DNA of 15,804 bases from Candidatus Saccharimonadota bacterium (GTDB lineage: Bacteria > Patescibacteriota > Saccharimonadia > Saccharimonadales > Saccharimonadaceae): positions 1-15,804 of the forward strand of contig JAFOHW010000061.1 of assembly GCA_017421685.1 (NCBI GenBank), given 5' to 3'. The first letter of the stretch is position 1. The number at the start of each line of letters is the position of its first letter. The translations under genes and the position numbers were made by a program. Shown in pieces: positions 7,640 through 13,605 of the stretch. The notes below the pieces were generated by a model, which saw nothing but the letters and a program-made list of their open reading frames with translations, had not been told where the DNA came from and searched no databases.

Positions 7640-7648
7640 ATTATAGCA
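7640..7648 (-). promoter_or_regulatory. extended -10 promoter of the kinase-receiver-recO operon; leaderless start
   Basis: TG-C-TATAAT (hexamer 7645-7640) is followed by TAGGGC and then the ATG at 7633. The whole promoter fits in the 17-bp gap after the TAG of the upstream gene. Confidence 0.78.
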
Positions 7649-7650
7649 TA

Positions 7651-8391
7651 CTATCGATTAAAGGTAATTGTTCCTAGTAGTTTATCAAAATCTTCCTTGA
7701 ATAAAACTGAGTCCGTTTGCATGATCACGGTCTTATCACGAATCTTAAAAATAACAATATATCCATTTAGATCCGTATTCGGGATTGTTCCAGTATAGCG
7801 ATTCGCCGATTCTCCATTTACCGTGATAGACTCCATCGTCAAATTCGAGTCTTTTTTATCCATTTCTCTCTGATATTCCTCAGCAACATCATCAAAACTC
7901 TTGTCTCTAATTGTGACCCTAAGCGCGTTAATCGTATCCTTACTTACTGCTTCAACCTGCAAAGGATTAAAGTAAGCATTATAATCACCACCGGTCGTCG
8001 CCGCTTTCGCAACATAGACACTCCAGGTTTTCGGATATTCAAAACTAAGCTGTCCATAATCTACCGGACCCGAAAAATTCTTATATGGATATTTCTCCCT
8101 CTCTTTGAACTCATCCTCGTCTTTTTTCGCCTGTTCATCTTTCGCAACCGCCACCGCAGAATCAATCTCTCCCTGAGAAAGCGTCTGGGCATCTTTATAT
8201 TGCATAAACATCCAAATAAACAGCCCAATAAACGTAACTGCGATTAGCGACACCACAATAATTACAATGGTTTTTATTAACCCAGAAATATCTTTTTTCG
8301 GTTCAGGCTGGACCTGTACCTGCTGGACCATTGGCATTCCTGCCGGTCCTGGCTGAGCAGGTCGTACTGGAGGCATTTGTGTATTTTCCAT
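7651..8391 (-). CDS. membrane-anchored extracytoplasmic protein with Pro/Gln-rich N-terminus
   Basis: No named family is assigned with confidence. The 246 residues fall into three parts. Residues 1-34 are a Pro/Gln/Met-rich cytoplasmic stretch (PPVRPAQPGPAGMP). Residues 41-62 form one membrane helix. A charged linker (AKDEQAKKDEDEFKEREK) follows, then an extracytoplasmic domain of about 140 residues. That domain begins with GQLSFEYPKTWSVY and ends with FKEDFDKLLGTITFNR, a pattern reminiscent of PsbP/Mog1-like or similar lipid/stress-associated folds; the resemblance is weak and is my inference. The leaderless start is supported by TGG-TATAAT, 6 nt, ATG. It lies between xseB and the kinase operon with its own promoter, 17 bp after the xseB stop. 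Confidence 0.85.
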   Translation of the reverse strand: MENTQMPPVRPAQPGPAGMPMVQQVQVQPEPKKDISGLIKTIVIIVVSLIAVTFIGLFIWMFMQYKDAQTLSQGEIDSAVAVAKDEQAKKDEDEFKEREKYPYKNFSGPVDYGQLSFEYPKTWSVYVAKAATTGGDYNAYFNPLQVEAVSKDTINALRVTIRDKSFDDVAEEYQREMDKKDSNLTMESITVNGESANRYTGTIPNTDLNGYIVIFKIRDKTVIMQTDSVLFKEDFDKLLGTITFNR

Positions 8392-8397
8392 AAGCTT

Positions 8398-8406
8398 ATT
8401 ATACCA
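8398..8406 (-). promoter_or_regulatory. extended -10 promoter of the 8391 gene; leaderless start
   Basis: TG-G-TATAAT (hexamer 8403-8398), then AAGCTT, then the ATG at 8391. The TG starts 2 nt after the xseB TAG, the same layout as at the kinase gene. Confidence 0.78.
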
Positions 8407-8408
8407 TA

Positions 8409-8609
8409 CTATTTGCTAAAATCTTCCGATAAAACTTCGATTTTATTTTTTAAATTATCTAAATCTTTTTCAATTTCTTTTGCTAAAGCTATTGTGCTTT
8501 CGTATTTCTCCGTCGCTTCTTCTAATTTAAACTCATCTGAATAGAACCACGAAACTTCCTCGTCTAATTTTTCTATTTTCTGATTTATATTCATTTTATT
8601 CTCGCTCAT
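8409..8609 (-). CDS. xseB: exodeoxyribonuclease VII small subunit
   Basis: Small helical subunit of ExoVII, which binds several copies per large subunit and helps degrade single-stranded DNA to oligonucleotides. The 66 residues are nearly all helical. They contain the family pattern IEKLDEEVSWFYSDEFKLEEATEKYESTIALAKEIEKDL in two short helices, in which a run of acidic and lysine residues with regularly spaced leucines is visible. The length suits the family. The gene overlaps xseA by 14 nt. AAAGGAGG at 8620-8613 lies only 3 nt from the chosen ATG; the alternative ATG at 8594 would be 18 nt from it, so 8609 is preferred. Translational coupling to xseA is likely. Confidence 0.9.
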   Translation of the reverse strand: MSENKMNINQKIEKLDEEVSWFYSDEFKLEEATEKYESTIALAKEIEKDLDNLKNKIEVLSEDFSK

Positions 8610-9768
8610 AAACCTCCTTTACTTCTGCTTTGATTTCGTTATCATATGTTGTAATTTTTACAACATTCCCTGGCGATATCTTTCCTCTTAAAATAGCGTA
8701 ACCTTGTTTTAGTATTTTTTCCGGGTTTAACGCCTCCAATACTTCACACTTTCTCTTAACTCTTTCGTGCGTCCTATTTATAATTGAAATAATTTCATTC
8801 GAAACTTGCGAAATTTTATTTTGATTCTCCATTTTTTTCTGTTCGATCTTCATCAAAACATAATCCGAAATCTTCTCAACTTTTCCCCGAACCAACGCTT
8901 TAACCATCTTTTTTTCCGGAGTTAACATTTCGGCTAGATTTGACGGCGTAGACGCTCTGATATCCGAAGCTAAATCACATAAACTTTCATCCCTCTCGTG
9001 TCCAATCCCCGTCGCAACCGGAATTCTTGAAGACGCAATCTCTCTAACTAATTTTTCATCATTAAAACAAGATAAATCGTCCGCCGAACCCCCACCCCGA
9101 ATAATCGCAACAACTTGAACTTCATTTTTTTCGTTAAAATATTTTAGAGCCCGAATAATCTGATCCGGCGCATCTAAACCTTGAACCTGAGTATGTGCAA
9201 CTTGAATCTCAAGCCCGCCCCATCTCGCATTAATGATCTTTATGAAATCAGAATATCCCGCCGCCCCAGTCGATGAGATAATTCCAATTCGGGTTAAATC
9301 CTTCGGTATACCTCTTTTGCGAGAAACATCAAATAATCCTTCTGACGCTAGTTTCTTCTTTAAAAGTTCAAACGCCTTTTTTAAGCTTCCTTCCCCGACT
9401 GGCTTAATCGCCGTTACGGTTAGCGAGAATTTTCCCCATTTTGTTACCTTCGGAACTGCTCTAATTTGAACCTTCATCCCATCTTCTAGCGGAATTCTCA
9501 AATTAGCAAGCACCATAAAACAACTAACCGACGATTCTTCGTCCTTAATATCAAAGAATACCCATTTACCTTGGTTAACTTTAAAACTCGCCACCTCCCC
9601 AGTAATCAAAACTGACGAATATGCATACTCCAACGTCTGGTTCACTACGCTTATAAATTCTGTTGGGGTAAAGCTGACTGATAATCGAGATTCATCTTTT
9701 TCGGACCGTAAGCTTGGCCGAACGGCCTTGAATGTGTCCGAAAAAGATAAGTTCGATTGCTTAGTCAT
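8596..9768 (-). CDS. xseA: exodeoxyribonuclease VII large subunit with palindrome-encoded N-terminal extension
   Basis: Catalytic subunit of ExoVII. The OB-fold starts at about residue 33 (FTPTEFISVVNQTLEYAY) and reads on through VFFDIKDEESSV. The nuclease domain carries IGIISSTGAAGYSDF, IIRGGGSADDLSCFN and ATGIGHERDESLCDLASD, followed by a helical segment and a C-terminal QGYAILR segment. At 390 residues it is slightly short for the family. Residues 1-32 precede the usual family start, and residues 4-29 are encoded by a 76-bp inverted repeat. No ATG, GTG or TTG in frame offers a more conventional start between 9768 and the OB-fold. The gene overlaps the membrane-protein gene upstream by 8 nt and xseB downstream by 14 nt, forming one operon. 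Confidence 0.94.
   Translation of the reverse strand: MTKQSNLSFSDTFKAVRPSLRSEKDESRLSVSFTPTEFISVVNQTLEYAYSSVLITGEVASFKVNQGKWVFFDIKDEESSVSCFMVLANLRIPLEDGMKVQIRAVPKVTKWGKFSLTVTAIKPVGEGSLKKAFELLKKKLASEGLFDVSRKRGIPKDLTRIGIISSTGAAGYSDFIKIINARWGGLEIQVAHTQVQGLDAPDQIIRALKYFNEKNEVQVVAIIRGGGSADDLSCFNDEKLVREIASSRIPVATGIGHERDESLCDLASDIRASTPSNLAEMLTPEKKMVKALVRGKVEKISDYVLMKIEQKKMENQNKISQVSNEIISIINRTHERVKRKCEVLEALNPEKILKQGYAILRGKISPGNVVKITTYDNEIKAEVKEVYERE
9683..9758. repeat. 76-bp palindromic element inside the xseA 5' end
   Basis: AATCGA (9683-9688) pairs with TCGATT (9753-9758). A perfect 13-bp arm, ATCTTTTTCGGAC (9694-9706), pairs with 9736-9748. An inner GGCC hairpin lies at 9716-9719/9724-9727 with loop GAAC. 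The element starts 2 bp beyond the stop codon of the upstream gene and encodes XseA residues 4-29, a part absent from typical family members. Two readings are possible: a structure kept for RNA control at the operon junction, or a mobile palindrome tolerated in frame. Confidence 0.7.
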
Positions 9769-10804
9769 TTTTACCCTTTATGGCTTTATAATACGGCACC
9801 GAACCAGACACAATTGTAAATACGAGCGTTATAACTCTTGTCATTACGGTTACAATCGTCGCCGTTGGAAAATCTACTCCTAGCGCAATCATCACTCCAG
9901 CCATTCCTAATTCATATAATCCATAAGGAACAATCCCATCAAAAACCGATCCAATCGCCTCCCCAATCATAATGAACGGCAACAACTCTGGTCTTCCTAA
10001 CGAAATTGCAACAATCCAATACGTCGCAATTTCCAAAAAACTATACAAAATGCCCCAAATAATTGGTTTCTTCAAAAACTTTTTACTCTTCTTTGCAATT
10101 TTTACGCTTTCATGGATATCTAAGAAATAACTGCTAATTTTTTCCGGACTAATTAACTGTCTTTTTCGTCCAAACGTAATAATTTTTGCAATAAATTTCG
10201 TAACCCTAGATACTATTTCCGAGAAAAAACTGATTCGTTTTTTACTACTCGCAATAAAAACAACTAAACTAAGCACAATAAAAACTCCAAAGTTCATAAT
10301 TAACGCAACTGGAATAATCCACATCGCCTCACCTGGAATTAATTTAAGCGCCAGCAATACAAAAACCGCGATTAAGGCTTGAATATAATTAATCACCGTC
10401 GTCACTGCATACCGGAAAACGTATAGAAAGCTCGTCTGTCCCGCCGAAACTCCATACGGCGAAAGTCGGTACGACAGAAAAGCCAATCCCCCAATCCCTC
10501 CAGCCGGAATCGCATGATTAACAAAATTAAGCTCCGTCGAAATCCTTAATACTTCCTTATCCGAAATATTTTTTACGTGATGACTACTTTTTAAATAAGA
10601 AAAGAAAATCTGCCCACAAGCAAAATACATAAAAAGCTGTTCCGGAATTAAAAATAACAAAATGAAAATATTCGTTTCATGAAGATGGTTGAACGTTTCT
10701 AATATATCTGACCAATTCTGGTAAACGACATAACTAACTAGCACAATAGTTAAAACGATCAAAACTGTTCTAAAAGAAAACCACTTGTGATTTTTCTTAG
10801 CCAT
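9761..10804 (-). CDS. LPG-synthase/flippase-like integral membrane protein (UPF0104 type)
   Basis: Polytopic membrane protein of 347 residues with about eight hydrophobic helices, related to the membrane part of lysylphosphatidylglycerol synthases (MprF N-terminal flippase region). Family marks are a conserved loop AIPAGGIGGLAFLSYRLSPYGVS (residue order GG-x-GG) and the later EAIGSVFDGIVPYGLYELGMAG segment. It has no C-terminal lysyl-transferase domain, so lipid aminoacylation is not expected. Lipid or glycolipid translocation is a plausible but untested role. It is first in the operon with xseA and xseB, whose products have no obvious link to it. Its leaderless start follows TGA-TATAAT and 6 nt. 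Confidence 0.85.
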   Translation of the reverse strand: MAKKNHKWFSFRTVLIVLTIVLVSYVVYQNWSDILETFNHLHETNIFILLFLIPEQLFMYFACGQIFFSYLKSSHHVKNISDKEVLRISTELNFVNHAIPAGGIGGLAFLSYRLSPYGVSAGQTSFLYVFRYAVTTVINYIQALIAVFVLLALKLIPGEAMWIIPVALIMNFGVFIVLSLVVFIASSKKRISFFSEIVSRVTKFIAKIITFGRKRQLISPEKISSYFLDIHESVKIAKKSKKFLKKPIIWGILYSFLEIATYWIVAISLGRPELLPFIMIGEAIGSVFDGIVPYGLYELGMAGVMIALGVDFPTATIVTVMTRVITLVFTIVSGSVPYYKAIKGKND

Positions 10805-10810
10805 AAAATG

Positions 10811-10819
10811 ATTATATCA
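10811..10819 (-). promoter_or_regulatory. extended -10 promoter of the membrane protein-xseA-xseB operon; leaderless start
   Basis: TG-A-TATAAT (hexamer 10816-10811), then CATTTT, then the ATG at 10804. It lies just downstream of the rpmA terminator. Confidence 0.77.
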
Positions 10820-10836
10820 TAAAATAACTTCCCAAG

Positions 10837-10859
10837 AAAAAACCGCCTCTCGGCGGTTT
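10837..10859 (-). terminator. intrinsic terminator of rpmA
   Basis: On the minus strand an 8-bp AAACCGCC/GGCGGTTT stem (10859-10852 with 10847-10840) with a 4-nt loop is followed by a run of six T (10842-10837). It begins 9 bp after the rpmA stop. Confidence 0.9.
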
Positions 10860-10867
10860 CAAAGAAA

Positions 10868-11140
10868 CTATCTAACTTCTACTCTGACTCGCGGTAAAGA
10901 CTTTCCAGAAAAATGTGTCTTCTTAGTCTTAACGAAGGTAACAACCCCATCTCTTCCCGCATGAATCGTAAAGTTTTTAGACATATAAGTCCCAGGACCC
11001 GCAATTTTAGTAGCTCCAGTTTGACGAACTAAAACTTCGCCATTCTTAACTTTCTGGCCCCCAAAACGCTTTACGCCAAGGCGCTGGCCAGCATTATTAT
11101 GGACATTTTTGGCGGTACCGCCAGCTTTTACGTGTGACAT
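10868..11140 (-). CDS. rpmA: ribosomal protein bL27
   Basis: Large-subunit protein whose N-terminal tail reaches the peptidyl-transferase centre. MSHVKAGGTAKN, RLGVKRFGGQKV and the VRQTGATK segment match the family, and the 90-residue length is normal. There is no Firmicutes-type N-terminal extension requiring Prp cleavage: the mature-like start follows the initiator Met directly. rplU (bL21), which usually precedes rpmA, is not present here, so the gene is transcribed alone. AAGGA lies about 9 nt before the ATG. Its canonical promoter, 81-nt leader and strong terminator fit a highly expressed gene. Confidence 0.97.
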   Translation of the reverse strand: MSHVKAGGTAKNVHNNAGQRLGVKRFGGQKVKNGEVLVRQTGATKIAGPGTYMSKNFTIHAGRDGVVTFVKTKKTHFSGKSLPRVRVEVR

Positions 11141-11221
11141 TTACTTCTTCCTTAAAATTAATATATCTCTCGCAACGATTTGCTTCTCTCGATGATAAAG
11201 AAGCCCCTCGCACGTTTTATT
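11141..11221 (-). promoter_or_regulatory. 81-nt leader of rpmA with a hairpin
   Basis: This is the predicted untranslated leader from the TSS at about 11221 to the ATG. It contains a 6-bp GCTTCT/AGAAGC hairpin (11204-11199 with 11187-11182, 11-nt loop) and two near-copies of TGCGAG. It is much longer than the other leaders in this window (0 or 16-18 nt). It could be a ribosomal-protein autoregulatory leader, but I cannot match it to a known family. Confidence 0.4.
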
Positions 11222-11227
11222 ATTAAC

Positions 11228-11256
11228 ATTATACCCCAGTTTTTGAATTTAGTCAA
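11228..11256 (-). promoter_or_regulatory. canonical sigma-70 promoter of rpmA
   Basis: On the minus strand TTGACT (11256-11251), a 17-nt spacer and TATAAT (11233-11228). The -35 hexamer overlaps the last codons and stop of the methyltransferase gene. It is the only promoter in the window with a clear -35. Confidence 0.85.
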
Positions 11257-12373
11257 GGATTTCGAGGCGCAAATACTCTCCATTTTCTCGAAGCCACGAC
11301 GGCGCTGCGATTATAACCGGCACCCCTGTTTTTATTTGTTTAGACAAATTTTTCAAAAATCCTAAAACTATCGCCTGGCATTCATGTTTTTGCTCTTTAA
11401 ACTCCATTTCTGTCGGAATTTTCGAAAACGGCTTCCCGAGATACCCCTCGCACGCCACCGCGTCTATCGGTTTTTCCCACTGAAAGGATGTCGCATCTCC
11501 TTGTTGAATTTTAAAACGCGTCTTAAAATCCCGACCCAATCCTTCTTCGAGCCCACTCGTCCGCCCGTCTTTACGGGGGACTCGTTCTGCCGTCGTCGGC
11601 TCGACGACGGCGAACACGCTCTCAGAAGAATTACGTCGGGATTTCGCCAACCATTCTATATTCTTCTCGGAATATTCGACCATCTTCTCACTAATATCCG
11701 TTCCATAGGCACGATAACCCATAAGAAGCGCCTCTTGTAATACTACTCCCGTTCCACAAAACGGATCTAAAATCCGCGAATTAGAATCTAAAGGTCCGCA
11801 TAAATTAATTAAGACCTGCGCCAGTTTCGGCGGTAACATCCCAACTTTCGAATCTCTAGCCGGTCTAACCCGATCTCGCTCCGCATACGCATCAATATTC
11901 TGAACCCCGATTACTTTGTACCAATCCTCATTAACCTTAATAAGCTCAACTTTCCGCTCATTTTTCCCCGAAAGACCATTGTGTAAAGACGTCGCTGTCG
12001 ATAAAACCGCTTCCCGATTCTCGACAACCCTAACGCTTCGCCCATGCCGAACTAAAATCTTTTTTAATTTCAAAGCTTCCGAACTTACACTCTTCTTCGA
12101 TGCTCCTTTGGAATAATCCGAAACCCCAATCGTAATTTTGCCTTCTGGTAAATTAGCCAAAAACTCAATCGGCTTTAAATCTAATTTTTTCGCAAGCTTT
12201 AAGCTTCCCCCTAGCCGAGAAATTAAATCAGTCTCCTCTGCGCAATTTTTATCAGAATCCATCATTTCAAAAGTCGCTAGTTTCTCCGAAATCTTCCGAA
12301 CATCAAAAAACAAACTCTCAAGCTCCGCTACCGACAACTCCGGCTGTCGCCCTAAAACTGCAAGGTATTTCAT
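11249..12373 (-). CDS. TRM11-like SAM-dependent RNA methyltransferase with palindrome-encoded insert
   Basis: Probable tRNA guanine-N2 methyltransferase of the TRM11/Trm-G10 group. Residues 1-160 form an N-terminal RNA-binding part (ending IGVQNIDAYAERDRVRPARD), probably THUMP-like. The SAM-binding motif I is ILDPFCGTGVVLQEALLMGY (201-220), and GTDIS follows. The expected catalytic motif IV (N/DPPY type) appears as ACEGYLG near residues 307-313, with Gly in place of Pro. Residues 244-283 are an insert between the helix after motif I and the strand FKIQQGDA. They are Arg/Ser/Glu/Gly-rich and encoded by a GC-rich palindrome. The 374 residues without the insert would be about 334. The leaderless start follows TGG-TATAAT and 6 nt. 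The substrate nucleotide is inferred from the family only. Confidence 0.85.
   Translation of the reverse strand: MKYLAVLGRQPELSVAELESLFFDVRKISEKLATFEMMDSDKNCAEETDLISRLGGSLKLAKKLDLKPIEFLANLPEGKITIGVSDYSKGASKKSVSSEALKLKKILVRHGRSVRVVENREAVLSTATSLHNGLSGKNERKVELIKVNEDWYKVIGVQNIDAYAERDRVRPARDSKVGMLPPKLAQVLINLCGPLDSNSRILDPFCGTGVVLQEALLMGYRAYGTDISEKMVEYSEKNIEWLAKSRRNSSESVFAVVEPTTAERVPRKDGRTSGLEEGLGRDFKTRFKIQQGDATSFQWEKPIDAVACEGYLGKPFSKIPTEMEFKEQKHECQAIVLGFLKNLSKQIKTGVPVIIAAPSWLRENGEYLRLEILD
11526..11644. repeat. 119-bp palindromic element inserted in frame in the methyltransferase gene
   Basis: Perfect 10-bp terminal inverted repeats (AAATCCCGAC at 11526-11535 against GTCGGGATTT at 11635-11644) are extended inward by AAT/ATT, CTTCT/AGAAG, GAGC/GCTC and TCG/CGA. 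About 25 of the first 34 positions pair. Inside are two hairpins: GTCC-G-CCCGT / ACGGG-GGAC (11559-11581, loop CTTT) and a perfect 10-bp GCCGTCGTCG/CGACGACGGC (11589-11598/11602-11611, loop GCT). GC is about 59% by hand count, well above the flanks. The whole element is translated, as residues 244-283. Confidence 0.75.
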
Positions 12374-12379
12374 GCCTTA

Positions 12380-12388
12380 ATTATACCA
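12380..12388 (-). promoter_or_regulatory. extended -10 promoter of the methyltransferase gene; leaderless start
   Basis: TG-G-TATAAT (hexamer 12385-12380), then TAAGGC, then the ATG at 12373. Confidence 0.77.
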
Positions 12389-12457
12389 CATTCTATTCCT
12401 AAGCATTTTACCAGAACCCACCTGCTAAATTCTAAATTTCAGTAATGATGAAACTTT

Positions 12458-12511
12458 AAAAAGGCTCTTTTGATTGTGTAATGAGATTCAATCTCGACAA
12501 CCAAAAGAGCC
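12458..12511 (-). terminator. two-tier hairpin terminator
   Basis: On the minus strand GGCTCTTTTG (12511-12502) pairs with CAAAAGAGCC (12472-12463). Four more pairs follow after one mismatch, and an inner GAGAT/ATCTC stem caps the structure. A run of five T (12462-12458) follows. It terminates the 13511 gene, 19 bp after its stop. Confidence 0.85.
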
Positions 12512-12530
12512 TATCAAAATTTAATTATCT

Positions 12531-13511
12531 CTACTTCTTTAATATCGCTCTTTGCAAATCATCAAACGTATCCATAATACTACCATCACCTAAATCTCCA
12601 GTATAAACCAAATGAACATCTAAATCTTCATCGTCCGGATATTCGTCATAGTAATAATTGTAGAAATCTTCTTCTGCATCATAGAAGTCATCATGCGCCG
12701 AAGAATAAGCATCATAGACTGATTCCCAATTGCTACTACTAAAGCTGGTGTCATTGTAAGCTTTCTGCTTTGCAATATATTCTTTCCCAGCCTTAACTAA
12801 AGCATCGTAGCGCTGTTTTAATCCTTCTCCGAAAACCTTTAACTTTTCGCTTCCCGAATCAGTCAAATTCTCAACCAATTTTGAAAAATCATCCGTAGAC
12901 ATTAACTTTTCGGCATTATAATATTCTAAATCATCCATCCCTTCCTTAAATTCATGCATTCCTTCATAAGCTTTAAGTGTAGTCTCGATTTTCTCAGAAC
13001 CCGGCGCATTTACATTAAATACTGCCAAGAACTTTTCGTACAGTTCTTTTGTTTCCGAATCTTTCATAACCCCACTGTTCATCTCGAACTGTTGTAGCAT
13101 GCCATACATCTCATCGACATCTTCCTTACATCCATCAATATATTTTTTATAAGTCTCCGAGCTAACTGAGTAAACATTAGTAACATTTACGCTCGCTTTA
13201 TAGCACGAACTGTTATACATAAAATCCGAAAGCTCATCATAAAACTCCATCGACTGATCATACATAATTTTATAATCAGGCTTAAACATTTTCGGAATAA
13301 AGATAGCAGCGATAACTCCAAGAATTATTACAACCGCTGAAATACCGAGCCCAATCCACAATCCAGTCTTATTACTACTCTCAGTAGTCTTTTTCTCAGC
13401 CTCGTCCTTTTTCGGGGCTTCTTCCGAGGTCTCCTTAGGCGCTTCTGCCTTAGTTTCTTTCGCCTTAGCTACCGTCGGATTAGCTTTTACTTTAGCTTCT
13501 TTATCTTCCAT
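12531..13511 (-). CDS. membrane-anchored acidic extracytoplasmic protein, unknown function
   Basis: No family is recognised. The 326 residues start with about 50 residues of Lys/Glu/Ala-rich low-complexity cytoplasmic sequence, followed by one membrane helix at 51-73. The rest is a largely helical extracytoplasmic region rich in Tyr, Asp, Glu and Ser. C103 and C128 are the only cysteines seen there and could form a disulfide. Near the C-terminus lies a very acidic tyrosine-rich stretch (DDFYDAEEDFYNYYYDEYP). The architecture matches the proteins at 4699 and 8391, so all three may face the outside of the cell. The start is supported by AGGAG at 13520-13516 with a 4-nt spacer. The gene is monocistronic, with its own promoter and terminator. 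Confidence 0.87.
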   Translation of the reverse strand: MEDKEAKVKANPTVAKAKETKAEAPKETSEEAPKKDEAEKKTTESSNKTGLWIGLGISAVVIILGVIAAIFIPKMFKPDYKIMYDQSMEFYDELSDFMYNSSCYKASVNVTNVYSVSSETYKKYIDGCKEDVDEMYGMLQQFEMNSGVMKDSETKELYEKFLAVFNVNAPGSEKIETTLKAYEGMHEFKEGMDDLEYYNAEKLMSTDDFSKLVENLTDSGSEKLKVFGEGLKQRYDALVKAGKEYIAKQKAYNDTSFSSSNWESVYDAYSSAHDDFYDAEEDFYNYYYDEYPDDEDLDVHLVYTGDLGDGSIMDTFDDLQRAILKK

Positions 13512-13535
13512 TTTACTCCTCTCTTTATTAATTCC

Positions 13536-13544
13536 ATTTTATCA
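13536..13544 (-). promoter_or_regulatory. extended -10 promoter of the 13511 gene
   Basis: TG-A-TAAAAT (hexamer 13541-13536) gives a start near 13529 and an 18-nt leader carrying GAGAGGAG. Confidence 0.6.
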
Positions 13545-13605
13545 TTAACTTAAACTTTTTACTATATTTTAAGCATCAAAAACCCAAACCTAAATTTAAA
13601 TTTAA

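Noticed and set aside
8318-8362. Imperfect inverted repeat (ACCTGCT, GGACC and complements) in the 8391 gene
   Set aside because: It lies in a Pro/Gln-rich low-complexity stretch where repeated codons create such matches; there is a 6-nt bulge and no terminal repeats.
10436-10477. Two-tier inverted repeat (CTGTC/GACAG with inner GCCG/CGGC) in the membrane-protein gene
   Set aside because: The arms are short, and the encoded loop (SYRLSPYGVSAGQTS) looks conserved in the family, so there is no sign of an insertion.
11384-11740. Plus-strand open frame antisense to the methyltransferase gene
   Set aside because: It lies wholly within the real gene, has no promoter or ribosome-binding site, and its composition is explained by the GC-rich palindrome on the other strand.
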